A DNA stretch of 33,671 nucleotides from an uncultured Clostridia bacterium (GTDB lineage Bacteria; Bacillota; Clostridia; Christensenellales; Aristaeellaceae). Under the pieces are notes generated by a model, which saw only the letters and a list, made by a program, of their open reading frames with translations, was not told the DNA's origin and ran no database searches. This document shows positions 16,227-24,197 of the stretch, in pieces. The stretch is from positions 1 through 33,671 of the forward strand of contig CAKUKP010000025.1 in NCBI GenBank assembly GCA_934663625.1. The letters run 5' to 3'. Every line of letters begins with the position of its first letter. Position 1 is the stretch's first letter. The position numbers were made by a program, and so were the translations under genes.

Positions 16227-16511
16227 ATGACTATGAAGCCGCTTGGTGACCGCGTTGTCATCAAAAATATGGAAGCTGAAGAAACCACGAAGGGCGGAAT
16301 CATTCTGACCGCAGCCGCAAAGGAAAAGCCGCTGATGGCGGAAGTCATCGCCGTCGGCCCCGGCGGAATCGTAGACGGAAAAGAAGTTAAAATGCAGGTT
16401 TCCGTCGGCGAAAAGGTGATCTATTCCAAGTATGCCGGCACCGAAGTAAAGATGGACGGCGTAGAATACATCATCGTAAAGCAGTCCGATATCCTGGCGG
16501 TCGTGGAATAA
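16227..16511 (+). CDS. groES: Co-chaperonin GroES
   Basis: A 94-residue GroES, the heptameric lid of the GroEL folding chamber. Seen: MKPLGDRVVIKNMEAEETTKGGI in parts (KPLGDRVVIK, then ETTKGGIIL, the mobile loop), EVIAVGPGG, VGEKVIYSKYAGTEVK and the terminal DILAVVE. AGGAGG lies a few bases upstream. It is first in the CIRCE-controlled groES-groEL operon, 78 nt before groEL. Confidence 0.98.
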   Translation: MTMKPLGDRVVIKNMEAEETTKGGIILTAAAKEKPLMAEVIAVGPGGIVDGKEVKMQVSVGEKVIYSKYAGTEVKMDGVEYIIVKQSDILAVVE

Positions 16512-16589
16512 CATCCGCACCCAAGGCAAACCGGAACAAATATCCGAAACCCGAACCGAACATCCCGACAATAGGAGGATATAATCATT

Positions 16590-18218
16590 ATGGCAAAGCA
16601 GATTAAGTATGGCGAGGAAGCGCGCCGCGCATTGGAAGCGGGTATCAACACGCTGGCAGATACCGTTAAAATTACGCTGGGACCGAAGGGCCGCAACGTT
16701 GTGCTGGACAAGAAGTTCGGCGCGCCGCTGATCACGAACGACGGCGTTACCATCGCGAAGGAAATCGAACTGGAAGATCCCTTTGAAAACATGGGCGCGC
16801 AGCTGGTGCGCGAAGTATCCGTAAAGACCAACGATGTAGCGGGCGATGGCACCACGACCGCAACCCTGCTGGCGCAGGCGCTGATCCGTGAAGGTTTGAA
16901 GAACGTTGCCGCGGGCGCGAACCCGATGGTCATCAAGAAGGGCATCGAAATGGCGACCGACGCCGCCGTCGCATCCCTGACCAGCATTTCCAAGCCGATC
17001 GAGGGCAAGCATGCGATCGCGCAGGTCGCGTCCATCTCCTCCGGCGATGAAAACGTGGGCAATCTGATCGCGGACGCCATGGAAAAGGTTGGCAAGGACG
17101 GCGTAATCACCGTTGAAGAATCCAAGACCATGAAGACCGAACTGACCGTCGTTGAAGGTATGCAGTTCGACCGCGGCTATGCTTCTTCCTATATGTGCAC
17201 CGATATGGAAAAGATGGTTGCCGAGCTGGACAACCCGCTGATCCTGATCACCGATAAGAAGATTTCCAACATTCAGGAGATCATCAAGCTGCTGGAAGGC
17301 GTTGTGCAGCAGGGCAAGAAGCTGCTGATCATCGCTGAGGATGTTGAAGGCGAAGCGCTGGCGACGCTGGTTCTGAACAAGCTGCGCGGCACCTTCACCT
17401 GCGTTGCCGTCAAGGCGCCCGGCTTTGGCGATCGCCGCAAGGCCATGCTGCAGGATATCGCAATCCTGACCGGCGGCCAGGTCATCACCGAAGAACTCGG
17501 CGTGGATCTGAAGGACGCCACCATCGATATGCTGGGCACCGCGCGCCAGGTAAAGATCGATAAGGAAAACACCGTGATCGTTGAAGGCGCGGGTGATCCC
17601 GATGAAATCAAGGCGCGTATCGCCTCGATCCGCGCGCAGATCGAAACCACCACTTCCGATTATGATCGCGAAAAGCTGCAGGAGCGCCTCGCGAAGCTGT
17701 CCGGCGGCGTAGCCGTGATCAATGTCGGCGCCGCGACCGAAGTGGAAATGAAGGAACGCAAGCTGCGCATTGAGGACGCGCTCGCCGCGACCCGCGCTGC
17801 CGTTGAAGAGGGCATCGTTCCCGGCGGCGGAACTGCGCTGATCAATGCTTCCAAGGCCGTTGCCAAGCTGGTTCCCGAAACCAACGGCGATGTCAAGACC
17901 GGCGTGAACATCGTGCTGCGTGCGCTGGAAGAGCCCGTTCGTCAGATCGCCAAGAACGCTGGCGTGGAAGGCTCCCTGATCGTTGAAAAGATCAAGTCCA
18001 AGAAGTCCGTTTCCTTCGGCTATGACGCGGCCAAGGACGAATACACCGATATGATCGAACGCGGCATTATCGATCCTACCAAGGTTACCCGTTCCGCACT
18101 GCAGAACGCTTCCTCCGTGGCGGCGATGGTGCTGACCACCGAATCCCTGGTCACCGATATCCCCGCGCCCGAACCGGCGCCCGCAGCCCCCGCAGGCGGC
18201 ATGGGCGGCATGTACTAA
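16590..18218 (+). CDS. groL: Chaperonin GroEL
   Basis: A 542-residue 60-kDa chaperonin. Seen: KITLGPKGRNVVL, DGVTIAKEIELEDPFENMGAQ in parts (DGVTIAKEI; DPFENMGAQLV), the ATPase motif AGDGTTTATLLAQ, GIVPGGGTAL, and the GGMGGMY C-terminal tail. Length and motifs are canonical. It is cotranscribed with groES, with AGGAGGA before the start. Its stop codon is followed at once by the hairpin GCGGGCtgtGCCCGC and then the left end of element D, which probably serves as the 3' end of the mRNA. Confidence 0.98.
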   Translation: MAKQIKYGEEARRALEAGINTLADTVKITLGPKGRNVVLDKKFGAPLITNDGVTIAKEIELEDPFENMGAQLVREVSVKTNDVAGDGTTTATLLAQALIREGLKNVAAGANPMVIKKGIEMATDAAVASLTSISKPIEGKHAIAQVASISSGDENVGNLIADAMEKVGKDGVITVEESKTMKTELTVVEGMQFDRGYASSYMCTDMEKMVAELDNPLILITDKKISNIQEIIKLLEGVVQQGKKLLIIAEDVEGEALATLVLNKLRGTFTCVAVKAPGFGDRRKAMLQDIAILTGGQVITEELGVDLKDATIDMLGTARQVKIDKENTVIVEGAGDPDEIKARIASIRAQIETTTSDYDREKLQERLAKLSGGVAVINVGAATEVEMKERKLRIEDALAATRAAVEEGIVPGGGTALINASKAVAKLVPETNGDVKTGVNIVLRALEEPVRQIAKNAGVEGSLIVEKIKSKKSVSFGYDAAKDEYTDMIERGIIDPTKVTRSALQNASSVAAMVLTTESLVTDIPAPEPAPAAPAGGMGGMY

Positions 18219-18235
18219 GCGGGCTGTGCCCGCGG

Positions 18236-18725
18236 CCAGTAACTGCCGTGTTTGAATAGACGAATCCACGACCCCATAAGTTTAAGGGTCGTGGATTCTG
18301 TGTTTCTATCCGATTCTGACTTGCTACGGATTCACGTTTTGAAATCCATTGATTTAAGATTTCAAAACTTACGTAGTTCTCTCCTTCCGTCATCGCGACA
18401 AGTCGCGCTGACACCTTCCTTTTAGCAGTCGCGCCTTTGCGATGTATCGCAAGCGCGACCAGCCCGGACGCATTCTTCGAATGCCAGTCCGGCGCTGCCG
18501 AATCCCGGCAAAGCCGGGACTTCGGTGCGTATCATCAGAGGAAGGCTTATTATTTGGCTCCACCTGATGGGGGAGCTGGCTGTGCGTTAGCACAGACTGA
18601 GGGAGAGAAACCCATAGATCGCTGCACGCACGCAGTTTTTGAAGCTTGAATATATGGCTTCAAAAACGTCGCTTCGCGGCGGTCATTCTGACCGACCGCC
18701 GCGAACTAGCGTGGTAACAGCTGGG
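18236..18725. repeat. Hairpin element D (TIR-bounded, about 490 bp)
   Basis: Fills the convergent groEL-pncB gap. Ends: CCAGTAACTGCCGTG (18236-18250) and GCGTGGTAACAGCTGGG (18709-18725). Hairpins: 18263-18297 (stem AATCCACGACCCC), 18336-18368 (TTTTGAAATC), CGCGAC/GTCGCG near 18394, GCAGTCGCGC-type stems in an insertion at about 18425-18535, CTGTGC/GCACAG near 18581, 18634-18667, and CGGCGGTC/GACCGCCG near 18677. No coding is supported. Confidence 0.85.
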
Positions 18726-18740
18726 TGCAGGCTCAGCCCG

Positions 18741-20177
18741 CTAGTGCCGGTAGGTTTGCAGCATGGAGTTTTTGAGCATCCAGAGGCTGTCGGAGAGATC
18801 GACCTTGTAGCGATGCGGGTTCATCAGGCGCTTGTATTGATCCCAGAAGGTGGCAAGCTCCGCCTGACAATGCGCGGCAATTTCCTGCAGCGAGGGCGAG
18901 GTATATACGCACCTGCCCTGATCGAACACCTTCACGTGCAGTTCCTTCATGGTGTAATCGGTCAGCGTCATGCTCTTCCAGGTGTTGACCGGATCATAGA
19001 TCGTCAGCGGGCGCGAAGTATCGTAATGCTCGTGCTCCAGCGCGATCAGATCCGCCACTGCCATGCCGTCCGCGCCATAGATGCGCCAGAGGCGCTTGAT
19101 GCCGGGATTGGTGATCTTTTCGGGGTTTTCGGAAATCTTGATCTTGGGCACTACCTGACCATCCACGGTTTCGGCGCTCATCTTGTATACGCCGCCGAGG
19201 GACGGGCAATCCTCGCTGGTGATCAGCTTCGTGCCCACGCCCCAGGTATTGATGCACGCGCCCTGAAGCTTCAGATCGCGAATCAGATTTTCATCCAGAT
19301 CGCCGGACGCGCAGATGATGGTGTTCGGGTAACCGGCTTCGTCCAGCATCTTGCGCGCTTCGTGGGTCAGATACGCCAGATCGCCGCTGTCCAGACGGAT
19401 GCCCACCGGCTCATGCCCCTGCGCGCGCAGTTCATCGAATACCTTGATGGCGTTCGGCACGCCGCTGTGCAGCGTATCGTATGTATCCACCAGCAGCAGG
19501 CAGCTGGTGGGGAACATTTCGGCATACTTGCGGAACGCGGTGATTTCATCCGGGAAGGACATTACCCAGCTGTGCGCGTGCGTGCCCGCGATGGGCACAT
19601 GGTACATCTGACCGGTGAGCACATTGCTGGTGGACTTGCAGCCGCCGATGATGGCGGCGCGCGCGCCGTAAATGCCCGCGTCCGGCCCCTGCGCGCGGCG
19701 CAGACCGAATTCCATCACGGTATCGCCCTTTGCCGCCTGCGCGACGCGGCTGGCCTTGGTGGCGATCAGCGTCTGATGGTTTACGATGTTCAGAATCGCG
19801 GTTTCCACCAGCTGCGCTTCGAAGATCGGCGCGGTTACGCGAATCAGCGGTTCATAGGGGAACACGATCGTTCCCTCCGGCACGGCGTATACGTCGCCGT
19901 GGAATTTGAAGTTCGAAAGCTCGGTAAGGAAATCCTCATCGAACAGGTTCAGCGAACGCAGATAATCGATCGCGTCCGCATCGAAGTGCAGGTTGTTCAG
20001 ATAATCGATCACCTGCTCCAGTCCGGCGAACACCGCATAGCGCGTGGAATCCGCCTTGCTGCGGTAGAACATATCAAACGTGGCGATGTTGTTGCGCATG
20101 CCGCATTTGAAATAGCCGTACATCATGGTAAGCTGATACAGATCGGTCATCAAGGTAAGGTTTCTCATGGTATTCAA
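18741..20177 (-). CDS. pncB: Nicotinate phosphoribosyltransferase
   Basis: A 478-residue enzyme that joins nicotinate to PRPP, with ATP, to make nicotinate mononucleotide in NAD salvage. Seen: TDLYQLTMMYGYF near the start, the regulatory His in GTHAHSWVMSF, RLDSGDLAYL, ICASGDLDENLI and WGVGTKL. The length fits the Firmicutes-type enzyme with a C-terminal extension. It overlaps lgt by ATGA and is the second gene of that operon. CinA-C encoded at 10.1 kb makes the same product from NMN. The stop TAG (18743-18741) is formed at the junction with element D's end module. Confidence 0.95.
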   Translation of the reverse strand: MNTMRNLTLMTDLYQLTMMYGYFKCGMRNNIATFDMFYRSKADSTRYAVFAGLEQVIDYLNNLHFDADAIDYLRSLNLFDEDFLTELSNFKFHGDVYAVPEGTIVFPYEPLIRVTAPIFEAQLVETAILNIVNHQTLIATKASRVAQAAKGDTVMEFGLRRAQGPDAGIYGARAAIIGGCKSTSNVLTGQMYHVPIAGTHAHSWVMSFPDEITAFRKYAEMFPTSCLLLVDTYDTLHSGVPNAIKVFDELRAQGHEPVGIRLDSGDLAYLTHEARKMLDEAGYPNTIICASGDLDENLIRDLKLQGACINTWGVGTKLITSEDCPSLGGVYKMSAETVDGQVVPKIKISENPEKITNPGIKRLWRIYGADGMAVADLIALEHEHYDTSRPLTIYDPVNTWKSMTLTDYTMKELHVKVFDQGRCVYTSPSLQEIAAHCQAELATFWDQYKRLMNPHRYKVDLSDSLWMLKNSMLQTYRH

Positions 20178-20965
20178 CCCCGTTTCCTGTTTGTATGTCG
20201 TGCAGAGCGTTTTTTCGTGTGCCGAAGAACCAATACAATCGCCGAAGCGATAAACGCAAGTATGCTCAAAAGCTGCGATACGCGAATTCCGCCCAGATAC
20301 AGGCTGTCCGTGCGCAGACCTTCCACAATGGCGCGTTCAAAGGCGTACAGCATTACGTATACGAACGCCGCATCGCCCGCGCGGCGCAATCGCCCGCGCC
20401 GTTCCAGAAGATAAATCGCCAGCGCGATCAGCGCGCACCAGACGGATTCATAGAAGAACGTCGCCAGATGCCACTCGCCCGATATGTTCACCGCCGCGGG
20501 AAAGAACTGCCATGCGGGATCCGTTACCAGTGCGCCGTAGGCCTCCTGATTTAAGAAATTGCCCCAGCGCCCGATTGCCTGCGCCAGCGCAAGCCCCGGC
20601 GCGACCATATCCGCTATGCGCCAGAAGGATACCTTTTTGATGCGGCTGTAGATGAACCCCGCGATGACGCCGCCGATCACGCCGCCGTAAATCGCCAGCC
20701 CGCCGCCGCGGATATCGATGATCTCGGCGGGATGCGCGCCGTAATAGTCCCAGGAAAAGATTACATAGTACGCGCGCGCGCAGATGATGCCCACGGGCAG
20801 ACAGATCAGCGCAAGATTGATAGCGGTATCCTTCGGCAGGCGCAATTTGCGTTCGCGCGCCATCGCAATCAGCGCGGCGATGATCGCGCCCGCGGCGATC
20901 AATATGCCATACCATTTTATATCGAAGCCGAATATGCGGATCGCATCGCGTGTGATAGCAAACAT
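20174..20965 (-). CDS. lgt: Prolipoprotein diacylglyceryl transferase Lgt
   Basis: A 263-residue membrane enzyme that transfers diacylglycerol from phosphatidylglycerol to the lipobox cysteine of prelipoproteins. Seen: seven membrane segments, the RAYYVIFSW region, RGGGLAIYGGVIGG, the signature GRWGNFLNQEAYG, and a C-terminal GxRxSQLLS-like segment. In this signature many homologues have His where Tyr stands here. Start at 20965 with GGAGGA 6 nt upstream. LspA, the next enzyme in lipoprotein maturation, is encoded at 26.2 kb. Confidence 0.95.
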   Translation of the reverse strand: MFAITRDAIRIFGFDIKWYGILIAAGAIIAALIAMARERKLRLPKDTAINLALICLPVGIICARAYYVIFSWDYYGAHPAEIIDIRGGGLAIYGGVIGGVIAGFIYSRIKKVSFWRIADMVAPGLALAQAIGRWGNFLNQEAYGALVTDPAWQFFPAAVNISGEWHLATFFYESVWCALIALAIYLLERRGRLRRAGDAAFVYVMLYAFERAIVEGLRTDSLYLGGIRVSQLLSILAFIASAIVLVLRHTKKRSARHTNRKRG

Positions 20966-21100
20966 TCCGCGTCCTCCTGAATATCATGATCCATTCGGGT
21001 TATTTTACCAAGTTTACCTTATTATATACCATCCGCGGACAGAAAGAAACCCATCCCGCGCAAAACCCGCGCATTTTACAGGGCGGGCACATTTCGGCTT

Positions 21101-21130
21101 ATTATAATCATTTTGGCACGAAAATGTCAA
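21101..21130 (-). promoter_or_regulatory. Consensus promoter of lgt-pncB
   Basis: Minus strand TTGACA (21130-21125), an 18-base spacer, TATAAT (21106-21101). It gives a leader of about 130 bases before lgt, in which I recognise no known riboswitch. Confidence 0.75.
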
Positions 21131-21140
21131 TACATCATCA

Positions 21141-21169
21141 TTGCGCGCGGGTGCAATATAGGGTATAAT
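21141..21169 (+). promoter_or_regulatory. Sigma-A promoter of the division-gene operon
   Basis: TTGCGC (21141-21146), 17 bases, TATAAT (21164-21169). Its -35 box is only 10 bases from the divergent lgt -35 box. The leader is about 90 bases. Confidence 0.8.
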
Positions 21170-21234
21170 TTATGAGTAGCGTAGTGTTCCATGGGGTAGC
21201 TATGCCCGTTTGAACCTTAAAATTACGGATGAAC

Positions 21235-21250
21235 GCCCGCGCGCGCGGGC
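21235..21250 (+). promoter_or_regulatory. GC palindrome next to the ribosome site of the HlyD-like gene
   Basis: GCCCGCGCGCGCGGGC is a perfect 16-bp dyad in the leader. It ends 5 bases before the weak site GCGAGG (21255-21260) and could limit ribosome access or cause early termination. Confidence 0.4.
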
Positions 21251-21265
21251 TGAAGCGAGGCTGAA

Positions 21266-22450
21266 ATGAGAAAGAGAAGGCGAGTTACCGGAAGATTCTA
21301 TATCTTTCTGGCGATACTTCTGGCGATCGCGTTTCTGATCATCCGGCCGTATCTGAACTTTGGCGACGGCACCGCGGTGATCATGACCGCGAACAGCAGC
21401 TTTTCCAAAACAATGGATTGCGTGATCATCCGCGATGAAAGCGTGGTGAGCGCGGAATCCGCGGCGCGGGTGGAATACCTGACGCCGGAAAATTCGCTGG
21501 TGCAGAGCGGCGATCAGGTGGCGTATGTATATACGGCGGGCTACAGCGAAAATCTTTTGAAGAAGCTGGAAGAAACGCGCGTCGCCATTCAGGATTACCA
21601 CAAGAACGTGATGCTGAAGGACATCAAGGATACCGATCTGGAACGGCTGGATACCATCGTGGATATGATGGCGCAGCAGTTCAAGGATCTGGTAACGCAC
21701 GATGCGCGCGGCAGCCTGCTGACCGTTACGCGGCAGCTGGAAACGGCGATGGTGAACCGGCAGGAATATCTGCGCAGCAATAAGCGCGATGATACGAAGC
21801 TGACCAAGCTGTACGATGAAGAAAATACGCGCATGACGTCCATCCAGAGCTGGCGCACGATCGAGCGCGCGAGCGATACGGGCGTGGTATCCTTCTATAC
21901 GGACGGGAACGAAGATGATCTGAACGCCGATACGGTGTCCACGCTGTCCATATCGGATATCAAAACCGTGCTGGCGGGCAAAAAGCTGAGCCGGAATAAG
22001 ACCAAAACCACGCCGGTATACCGGCTGGTGAACCAGAACCGGTGGTATGTGGCGCTGATTACGGACGGCCAATCCTGGAACCCCGTGGTGGGTCAGCCGT
22101 ATTATGTGGAATTCGAAGGCTTTGAGGATCTGACCTACAACGCGAGCGTGACCAGCGTACAGAAGGAAGGCAATACCAGCGTGGCGATTCTGGAGATCGA
22201 TGATCCCATCGGATCGATGATCTACCAGCGCACCGGCCGCGCGCGGCTGAGTGCGACGATTTCCGGACTTTCCATCGAAACCGATGCGCTGTACGAACAG
22301 AACGGCCAGATGGGCGTATGGCTCTACGATGTCGAGGGCGGCACGTTCGTCCCCGTGGATGTATTGTCCAGCGATGGCAAGACCGCGCTGATTCAGCCGC
22401 TGGTGGAAAACGCGCTCCAGCTGGGCCAGCGCGTACTGATCAAGAAGTAG
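21266..22450 (+). CDS. HlyD-like membrane-anchored adaptor protein
   Basis: A 394-residue protein with a basic N-terminus and one membrane anchor (about 11-28), the rest outside the membrane. A short biotinyl-lipoyl-like beta region (about 40-90, including VEYLTPENSLVQSGDQVAYVY in parts) is followed by a helical hairpin (about 95-200) and a beta-rich C-terminal part with a final region like HlyD adaptor barrels. Such proteins head yggS-sepF-divIVA clusters in many clostridia; their function is not established. No partner transporter is encoded nearby, so a role in envelope or division assembly is as likely as efflux. Leads the operon from the promoter at 21141. Confidence 0.7.
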   Translation: MRKRRRVTGRFYIFLAILLAIAFLIIRPYLNFGDGTAVIMTANSSFSKTMDCVIIRDESVVSAESAARVEYLTPENSLVQSGDQVAYVYTAGYSENLLKKLEETRVAIQDYHKNVMLKDIKDTDLERLDTIVDMMAQQFKDLVTHDARGSLLTVTRQLETAMVNRQEYLRSNKRDDTKLTKLYDEENTRMTSIQSWRTIERASDTGVVSFYTDGNEDDLNADTVSTLSISDIKTVLAGKKLSRNKTKTTPVYRLVNQNRWYVALITDGQSWNPVVGQPYYVEFEGFEDLTYNASVTSVQKEGNTSVAILEIDDPIGSMIYQRTGRARLSATISGLSIETDALYEQNGQMGVWLYDVEGGTFVPVDVLSSDGKTALIQPLVENALQLGQRVLIKK

Positions 22451-22458
22451 GCGGCGCT

Positions 22459-23172
22459 ATGGAACTGAATCGCGAAGAAATCATCAAAAACGTACATATC
22501 TGGCGCGAGCGGATCGATGAAGCGTCCGCGCGCTGGGGCGGCTGTGAAATCTGCGGCGTGACCAAGACGCACGATGCGGAAACGATCAACGCTTCCTACG
22601 ATGCGGGGATTCGCATCATCGGCGAAAACCGCGTGCAGGAGCTGCTTTCGAAGATCGATGATCTGAATCCGGCGTTTGAAATTCATTTAATCGGCGCGCT
22701 GCAAACCAATAAAGTGAAAAACGTGGTGGGACGCGTTCAGATGATCCAATCGGTGGATCGCGAATCGCTGGCGCGGGAGATCGATCGCCGCGCGGCGGAA
22801 AAAAACATCACCGCAAACGTGCTGATCGAAGTGGGCATCGCGGGCGAAGCGCAGAAGAGCGGCGTGCCTGAGGATGGGCTGCCTGCGCTGCTTCGGCTGT
22901 GCGCGGAGCTTGAACACGTGCGCGTGCGCGGGCTGATGAGCGTGATGCCCATCGCAGATGATCCGGAGGATGTGCGCATATACTTTAAACGAATGCGCGC
23001 GTGGTTCGATCGCCTGCGGGATCATCCCGTATCCGATCGCGTAAGCATGGATGTTCTGTCCATGGGCATGAGTAACGACTGCATCGTGGCGGCGCAGGAA
23101 GGCGCAACCATGGTGCGTTTGGGTCGCGCGCTGTACGGCGCGCGGGCGTATCCGGCAAACAGGGAGGTTTAA
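22459..23172 (+). CDS. yggS: YggS/PLPBP-family PLP homeostasis protein
   Basis: A 237-residue single-domain TIM-barrel protein that binds PLP without known enzymatic activity and helps keep B6 vitamers balanced. Seen: the PLP lysine Lys36 in CGVTKTHDA, IGENRVQELLSKI, HLIGALQTNKVKNVVG, VLIEVGIAGEAQKSGV, LMSVMPIADD and SMGMSNDC..VRLGRALYG. Its start is 8 nt after the adaptor stop. In Bacillota it is regularly found directly before sepF. Confidence 0.95.
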   Translation: MELNREEIIKNVHIWRERIDEASARWGGCEICGVTKTHDAETINASYDAGIRIIGENRVQELLSKIDDLNPAFEIHLIGALQTNKVKNVVGRVQMIQSVDRESLAREIDRRAAEKNITANVLIEVGIAGEAQKSGVPEDGLPALLRLCAELEHVRVRGLMSVMPIADDPEDVRIYFKRMRAWFDRLRDHPVSDRVSMDVLSMGMSNDCIVAAQEGATMVRLGRALYGARAYPANREV

Positions 23173-23176
23173 TTCA

Positions 23177-23905
23177 ATGGCTCGTAAGAGTGGCAAGGGC
23201 GTAAATAAATTTCTGAATTTTATCGGTCTGGTGGACGATGGCGATCCGCGCGATACCTATGGCGAGGAATACCAGTCCGACAACTATGGCCGGCAGGACG
23301 CGTATGCGCCGCAGCGCAATACTTCCCGCGCGCGCGCGCCGCAGCAGGAAATTTCGCAGCGCCGTTCGAGCTATGAACCCACGCGCGCGCCGCGCATGAA
23401 CCGCACGGCGGCTTATTCGGGCAGGTTCGATGATTCCCGCAGCGCATATGCGCAGCGCGGAACGAACGGCCGCGGGCAGATGCGCAGTTATGGAAACGAT
23501 CGCAGCGCGGCGGGCTATGATTATTCCCCGCGCATGACGACATCGCGCTTCGGCACGTTCGATGAGCGCACCAATCGCTATGAGGAGGCGGAACCGGCGC
23601 GCAATCCGGAAAATCTGCCGCAGGTGCGCACGCCGAATCGCGATTCGCGCTCCCGCACGGTGATGTATTCGCTGCACGCGCTGACCGATTGCCCCGAAGT
23701 GATCGATAACCTGATTCGCAACAACACCGTGATCCTCACGATGGAGGATCTGGATGAAACCACGCGGCAGCGATCGGTGGATACGCTTTCGGGCGCGGTT
23801 TTCGCGCTGCACGCCACCATCCGCAAGGCCTCGCAGAACACCTATCTGATTGCGCCGCAGTCGGTAGAGGTCAACGATTCCTACGAAACGGACAGAAGGT
23901 TTTAA
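23177..23905 (+). CDS. sepF: Cell division protein SepF with a long disordered linker
   Basis: SepF anchors FtsZ to the membrane and organises septation. The N-terminus (MARKSGKGVNKFLNFIGLVDD) carries the amphipathic helix, here with a basic start. The C-terminal SepF fold is at about 158-236, with PEVIDNLIRNNTVIL and SVDTLSGAVFAL. Between them, residues of about 25-155 are low-complexity and rich in Arg, Ser, Tyr and Gln. At 242 residues it is much longer than the usual 150 or so, nearly all from this linker. It follows yggS by 4 nt (AGGGAGG site) and precedes yggT by 3 nt. Confidence 0.93.
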   Translation: MARKSGKGVNKFLNFIGLVDDGDPRDTYGEEYQSDNYGRQDAYAPQRNTSRARAPQQEISQRRSSYEPTRAPRMNRTAAYSGRFDDSRSAYAQRGTNGRGQMRSYGNDRSAAGYDYSPRMTTSRFGTFDERTNRYEEAEPARNPENLPQVRTPNRDSRSRTVMYSLHALTDCPEVIDNLIRNNTVILTMEDLDETTRQRSVDTLSGAVFALHATIRKASQNTYLIAPQSVEVNDSYETDRRF

Positions 23906-23908
23906 CGT

Positions 23909-24196
23909 ATGGCGCTGTATACTGTATTTCGGGCGTTCAGCTATTTCCTGTACGCCGTTCGCGTTGCAATATTTCTGTATTGCATCTTAAGCTGGATCCG
24001 TCCGAACAACCGGTTCTTCTACGCGCTGGAAAAGTTCGTCATGCCGTTTGTCATGCCGTTCCGCAGGCTCAGCGTGTGGCTTACGGCAAAGCTGAATGTG
24101 CCGCTGGATTTTTCCTGCTGGTTTTCGATCATTGCGCTTACGGTGGTGGAACGGCTGATGTGGCAGCTCTACGGTCTGCTGATCCGGATTCACTGA
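23909..24196 (+). CDS. YggT-family membrane protein
   Basis: A 95-residue protein with two hydrophobic segments (about 8-30 and 67-90) around a central amphipathic stretch that includes LEKFVMPFVMPFRRL, the family pattern. YggT/YlmG proteins sit next to sepF in Bacillota and cyanobacteria. The molecular role is unclear; links to division, osmotic tolerance and membrane protein assembly have been proposed. Its spacing of 1-3 nt on both sides implies tight cotranslation with sepF and the S4 protein. Confidence 0.9.
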   Translation: MALYTVFRAFSYFLYAVRVAIFLYCILSWIRPNNRFFYALEKFVMPFVMPFRRLSVWLTAKLNVPLDFSCWFSIIALTVVERLMWQLYGLLIRIH

Positions 24197-24197
24197 T

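Noticed and set aside
16206..18269. Long open frame on the minus strand opposite groES-groEL (687 codons)
   Set aside because: It lies entirely antisense to canonical GroES and GroEL; open antisense frames are common in GC-rich genes, and the translation has no recognisable domains.
2903..18725. Insertion sequence or integron explanation for elements A-D
   Set aside because: No transposase or integrase frame and no attI-like site were found. A MITE-like origin remains possible because of the inverted ends.
20966..21100. NAD- or PreQ1-type riboswitch in the long lgt-pncB leader
   Set aside because: No conserved riboswitch core could be recognised in the roughly 130-base leader.
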